Below the pieces are notes generated by a model. It did not search any database, was not told the DNA's origin, and saw only the letters and a list, made by a program, of their open reading frames with translations. Shown here in pieces: positions 61,555 through 64,000 of a stretch of DNA of 64,000 bases. Within the stretch, counting starts at the first letter, position 1. Every line of letters begins with the position of its first letter. The position numbers and the translations under genes are program-made. Source of the DNA: Actinoplanes sp. M2I2 (GTDB lineage Bacteria > Actinomycetota > Actinomycetes > Mycobacteriales > Micromonosporaceae); contig NZ_JALPVJ010000019.1 of assembly GCF_023544445.1 (NCBI RefSeq), positions 62,001 through 126,000 of the forward strand. The letters run 5' to 3'.

Positions 61555-61953
61555 GTGACGACCTACCGCATCGGCGAGGCCGCCGAACTGCTCGGCGTCA
61601 GCGTCGACACGGTCCGGCGCTGGGTCGACGCCGGGCGGTTGCCGGCCGACCGCGACGACCACGGGCACCGGCACATCGCCGGCGTCGATCTGGCCGCTTT
61701 CGCGCGGTCGAGCGCCGACGAGCCCGACCCGGGCACAGGCCGCTCGTCGGCCCGCAACCGGCTGCGGGGCATCGTCACGGCGATCACCCGCGACTCGGTG
61801 ATGGCCCAGGTCGACATCCAGGCCGGCCCGTTCCGGGTGGTGTCGCTGATGAGCCGCGAGGCGGTCGACGAGATGGGGCTCGAGGTGGGTTCGACGGCGG
61901 TCGCCGTCATCAAATCGACCACCGTGGTCGTGGAACGAGGAGACGACAGATGA
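61555..61953 (+). CDS. MerR-like HTH protein with TOBE (molybdate-binding) domain
   Basis: 132 residues from GTG 61555. Residues 4-50 are a MerR/excisionase-type HTH (YRIGEAAELLGVSVDTVRRWVDAGRLP). Residues about 66-130 are a single TOBE/mop domain (SARNRLRGIVTAITRDSVMAQVDIQ, VGSTAVAVIKSTTVVVE), which binds molybdate or tungstate. Head of the mod operon and coupled to modA (ATGA), so it is probably the molybdate-responsive regulator; it differs from E. coli ModE by its MerR-like HTH. Confidence 0.93.
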   Translation: MTTYRIGEAAELLGVSVDTVRRWVDAGRLPADRDDHGHRHIAGVDLAAFARSSADEPDPGTGRSSARNRLRGIVTAITRDSVMAQVDIQAGPFRVVSLMSREAVDEMGLEVGSTAVAVIKSTTVVVERGDDR

Positions 61954-62756
61954 GACGCGTTCTGACCGCAGTGGCCCTGATCGCCGTGTTCACGACCGCG
62001 GCCTGCGGCGGCGGCTCGGGCGACAGCGGTAACGAGGCGCCGGCCGGGGGCGGCGCCTCCGGCAGCGCCGGGTCCGGCGCGACCGGAGAACTTGTCGTGC
62101 TCGCCGCGGCGTCGCTGACCGAGTCGTTCGACCGGATCAAGCAGGACTTCCAGGCCCAGAACCCCAACCTCCAGGTCACCATGGCGTACGGCGGAAGCTC
62201 CGGCCTGGCCCAGCAGATCACCTCGGGGGCCCCGGCCGACGTGTTCGCGGCGGCCAGCCCGGCCACCATGAAGACCGTCGTCGACGCGGGTGACGCGAAC
62301 GGCGAGCCCGTCGTCTTCGTGCGCAACCAGCTGGTCATCGCCACCGCCAAAGGCAACCCCGAGGGCATCCGGACCCTGTCCGACCTGACGAAGCCCGACC
62401 TCAAGGTGGCGCTCTGCGCCGAGCAGGTGCCGTGCGGCTCGACGGCGACCAAGGCGTTCGCGGCCGCCGGTGTCCGGGTCACGCCGGTGACGCTGGAGAC
62501 GGACGTCAAGTCGGCCCTGTCCAAGGTTAAGCTGGGCGAGGTCGATGCCGCCCTGGTCTATCGCACGGACGCGAAGGCGGCATCGGCCGATGTGGACGGC
62601 GTCGAGTTCCCCGAGTCGGCCGGCGCGATCAACGACTACCCGATCGTGACGCTGAAGGACGCGCCCAACCCGGCCGCGGCCGCCGCCTTCGTCGCCTTCG
62701 TCCGCAGTGAGCCCGAGCTCAAGGTGCTCACCGACGCAGGGTTCCAGAAGCCCTGA
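61950..62756 (+). CDS. modA: Molybdate-binding lipoprotein
   Basis: 268 residues, ATG 61950 overlapping the regulator stop. Lipoprotein signal with Cys19 (FTTAACGGG), a Gly/Ser linker, then the ModA fold: VVLAAASLTESFDRI, AYGGSSGLAQQI, GAPADVFAAAS and VDAALVYRTDAK, which carry the oxyanion-binding Ser and Tyr residues. Binds molybdate/tungstate outside the membrane for the ModBC carrier. Confidence 0.96.
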   Translation: MRRVLTAVALIAVFTTAACGGGSGDSGNEAPAGGGASGSAGSGATGELVVLAAASLTESFDRIKQDFQAQNPNLQVTMAYGGSSGLAQQITSGAPADVFAAASPATMKTVVDAGDANGEPVVFVRNQLVIATAKGNPEGIRTLSDLTKPDLKVALCAEQVPCGSTATKAFAAAGVRVTPVTLETDVKSALSKVKLGEVDAALVYRTDAKAASADVDGVEFPESAGAINDYPIVTLKDAPNPAAAAAFVAFVRSEPELKVLTDAGFQKP

Positions 62757-63550
62757 GCGCCCGGCGACCGGGCGCGTCGAGGATCCCGCTCGCCCTGGCC
62801 GTCCCGGCGGCGCTCGGCCTGGCGTTCCTCGTCCTGCCCCTGGCCGGGCTGCTGATCCGGGCGCCGTGGTCGACGCTGCCGGAACGCCTCACCGAGCCGG
62901 GCATCCTCGCCGCGCTGCGGCTGTCGCTGGTGACGGCGAGCCTGGCCACGGTGGTGTGCCTGATCCTGGGCGTGCCGCTGGCCTGGGTGCTGGCCCGCCA
63001 GGAGTTCCCGGGCCGGCGGCTGGTGCGGGCACTGGTGACCGTGCCGCTGGTGCTGCCGCCGGTCGTCGGCGGGGTGGCGCTGCTGCTGGTCTTCGGCCGG
63101 CGCGGGCTGCTCGGCGAGTGGCTCGACCAGACGTTCGGGGTGAGCCTGCCGTTCACCACGGCCGGCGTGGTGGTGGCCGAGGCGTTCGTGGCGATGCCGT
63201 TCCTGGTGATCGCCGTGGAGGGCGCCCTGCGCGGCGCGGACGCCCGCTTCGAGGAGGCGGCGGCCACGCTGGGCGCCACCCGCTGGACGGCGTTCCGGCG
63301 GGTCACGCTGCCGCTGATCGCGCCCGGGGTGGCGGCCGGCGCGGTGCTCTGCTGGGCCCGCGCGCTCGGCGAGTTCGGGGCGACGATCACCTTCGCGGGC
63401 AACTTCCCGGGGCGTACGCAGACCATGCCCCTGGCTGTCTATCTGGCCTTGGAGCAGGACGTGGACGCGGCCATCGTGCTCAGCCTCGTGCTGCTGGCCG
63501 TGTCGGTGGCGATCCTGGCCGCCCTGCGCGACAAGTGGGTGGCGCCGTGA
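62753..63550 (+). CDS. modB: Molybdate ABC transporter permease; apparent CTG start
   Basis: 265 residues if it starts at CTG 62753, which overlaps the modA stop (CTGA). No ATG, GTG or TTG occurs in frame between an upstream stop at 62708 and GTG 62930; starting there would remove the first membrane span (PLALAVPAALGLAFLVLPLAG) that is homologous to other ModB proteins. Five to six spans; EAA loop RFEEAAATLGATRWTAFRRV. A rare start codon, or a sequence error at the junction, must be assumed. Its stop overlaps modC (GTGA). Confidence 0.88.
   Translation: MSARRPGASRIPLALAVPAALGLAFLVLPLAGLLIRAPWSTLPERLTEPGILAALRLSLVTASLATVVCLILGVPLAWVLARQEFPGRRLVRALVTVPLVLPPVVGGVALLLVFGRRGLLGEWLDQTFGVSLPFTTAGVVVAEAFVAMPFLVIAVEGALRGADARFEEAAATLGATRWTAFRRVTLPLIAPGVAAGAVLCWARALGEFGATITFAGNFPGRTQTMPLAVYLALEQDVDAAIVLSLVLLAVSVAILAALRDKWVAP
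62757..62775 (+). promoter_or_regulatory. Hairpin in the modA-modB junction
   Basis: GCGCCCGG and CCGGGCGC form a perfect 8-bp stem with a 3-nt loop (CGA), beginning directly after the modA stop codon and lying at codons 2-8 of modB. It could hold back ribosomes at the unusual modB start, favour re-initiation, or stabilise modA mRNA. Confidence 0.5.
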
Positions 63551-64000
63551 GCCTGGTCGCGCGGTTGGACGTACGCCGGGAAGGTTTCTCGCTCGAGGTC
63601 GACCTGACCGCCGAGCCGGGCGAGGTCGTCGCGCTCCTCGGCCCGAACGGCGCGGGCAAGACCACGACGCTGCGCGCGCTGGCCGGTCTGCTGCGGCTCG
63701 ACGGCGGCCACATCACCCTCGACGGCGTACGCCTGGACCAGCTCCCGCCCGAGCAGCGCCGCATCGGTGTCGTGTTCCAGGACTACCTGCTCTTCCCGCA
63801 CCTCAGCGCGCTCGACAACGTCGCCTTCGGCCCGCGGTGCCGCCACGTGCCCAAGGCCGACGCCCGCCGCACCGCGCAGGAGTGGCTCACCCGGGTGGGG
63901 CTGGCCGAGCACGTCCGCAAGAAGCCCCGGCAGCTCTCCGGCGGCCAGGCCCAGCGGGTGGCGCTGGCCCGCGCGCTCGCGACCGAGCCCCGGATGCTGC
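63547..64000 (+). CDS. modC: Molybdate ABC transporter ATPase, C-terminus beyond the right window edge
   Basis: First 151 residues visible, from GTG 63547 overlapping the modB stop. Walker A LLGPNGAGKTTTLRAL, Q-loop VVFQDYLLFPHL and signature LSGGQAQRVALARAL are intact; Walker B is beyond the edge. Powers the ModAB carrier. It completes the operon regulator-modA-modB-modC. Confidence 0.95.
   Translation, partial: MSLVARLDVRREGFSLEVDLTAEPGEVVALLGPNGAGKTTTLRALAGLLRLDGGHITLDGVRLDQLPPEQRRIGVVFQDYLLFPHLSALDNVAFGPRCRHVPKADARRTAQEWLTRVGLAEHVRKKPRQLSGGQAQRVALARALATEPRML

Noticed and set aside
62930-63550. Short modB starting at GTG 62930
   Set aside because: It would lack the first membrane helix that is clearly coded upstream in the same frame; the full-length CTG-start model is preferred.

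Overview
The window is very GC-rich DNA with frequent GTG (and some TTG) starts and tightly overlapping stop/start codons. It carries a mycothiol-type (MDMPI) enzyme family, sugar ABC loci without their own ATPase, secreted polysaccharidases with discoidin/CBM2/ricin modules, a streptogrisin-type protease and paired HisKA_3/LuxR regulators. This fits a filamentous soil actinomycete, most likely Micromonosporaceae (Actinoplanes-like). The taxon is inferred from gene content, not proven.

Region 1-12007 (all minus strand) is a coherent sugar-polymer locus. It runs from a LacI-type repressor through a lipoprotein substrate-binding protein, two MalF/MalG-type permeases and a GH13 alpha-glucosidase to two large secreted GH87-type alpha-1,3-glucanases in tandem; the last runs off the left edge. 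No ATPase is present, so a shared MsiK-like ATPase is expected. A perfect hairpin lies between the binding-protein and permease genes. I read the locus as an alpha-1,3-glucan / nigero-oligosaccharide utilisation system, probably aimed at fungal cell wall or dental-type glucans. A GH64 beta-1,3-glucanase with CBM2 (34937-36580) would complement it.

12287-17557: a YchJ-type SEC-C protein; a translationally coupled tryptophan-catabolic operon (kynA, kynU and an amidohydrolase standing where a formamidase would be expected); a TetR regulator; and a secreted cutinase / PET-hydrolase-type enzyme. 17777-20934: a DedA membrane protein, a two-component pair, and a small secreted protein built of two Cys/Trp-rich repeats. 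20935-22327 is a decayed, gene-poor stretch with gene remnants, a (GGCT)7 microsatellite and a 63-bp minisatellite.

22328-34127: an NmrA-type reductase, a MarR regulator with an operator-like palindrome over its start, an MDMPI-like enzyme, a SulP-STAS-carbonic anhydrase fusion, and a four-gene block. That block is a sugar-nucleotide epimerase diverging from GCS2/ATP-grasp fusion, AsnB-type amidotransferase and S9 peptidase. The three co-directional genes resemble in logic the N-acetylglutaminylglutamine-amide osmolyte trio and may make a small amidated peptide.

34114-54743: a membrane-anchored protein of unknown function, GH64, a UvrA paralogue, sulfotransferase, SRPBCC/ArsR pair with a perfect bidirectional operator, PEP-mutase-family lyase and streptogrisin-ricin fusion. 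Then come an NAD kinase fused to a YjdJ-type acetyltransferase, a receiver-glutaredoxin-like-thioredoxin-reductase-like protein followed by a cNMP-binding histidine kinase, a DinB protein, two MFS transporters and a PrsW protease. 54740-64000: small hypothetical genes, a Tat-type alpha/beta hydrolase, a winged-helix regulator with a membrane partner, phosphotransferase/GNAT pair, an epimerase and a methyltransferase with a degenerate kinase-like N-terminus. The window ends in a molybdate operon (MerR-like/TOBE regulator, modA, modB, modC) in which modB appears to need a CTG start. No rRNA, tRNA, CRISPR array, insertion sequence or replication origin was recognised.
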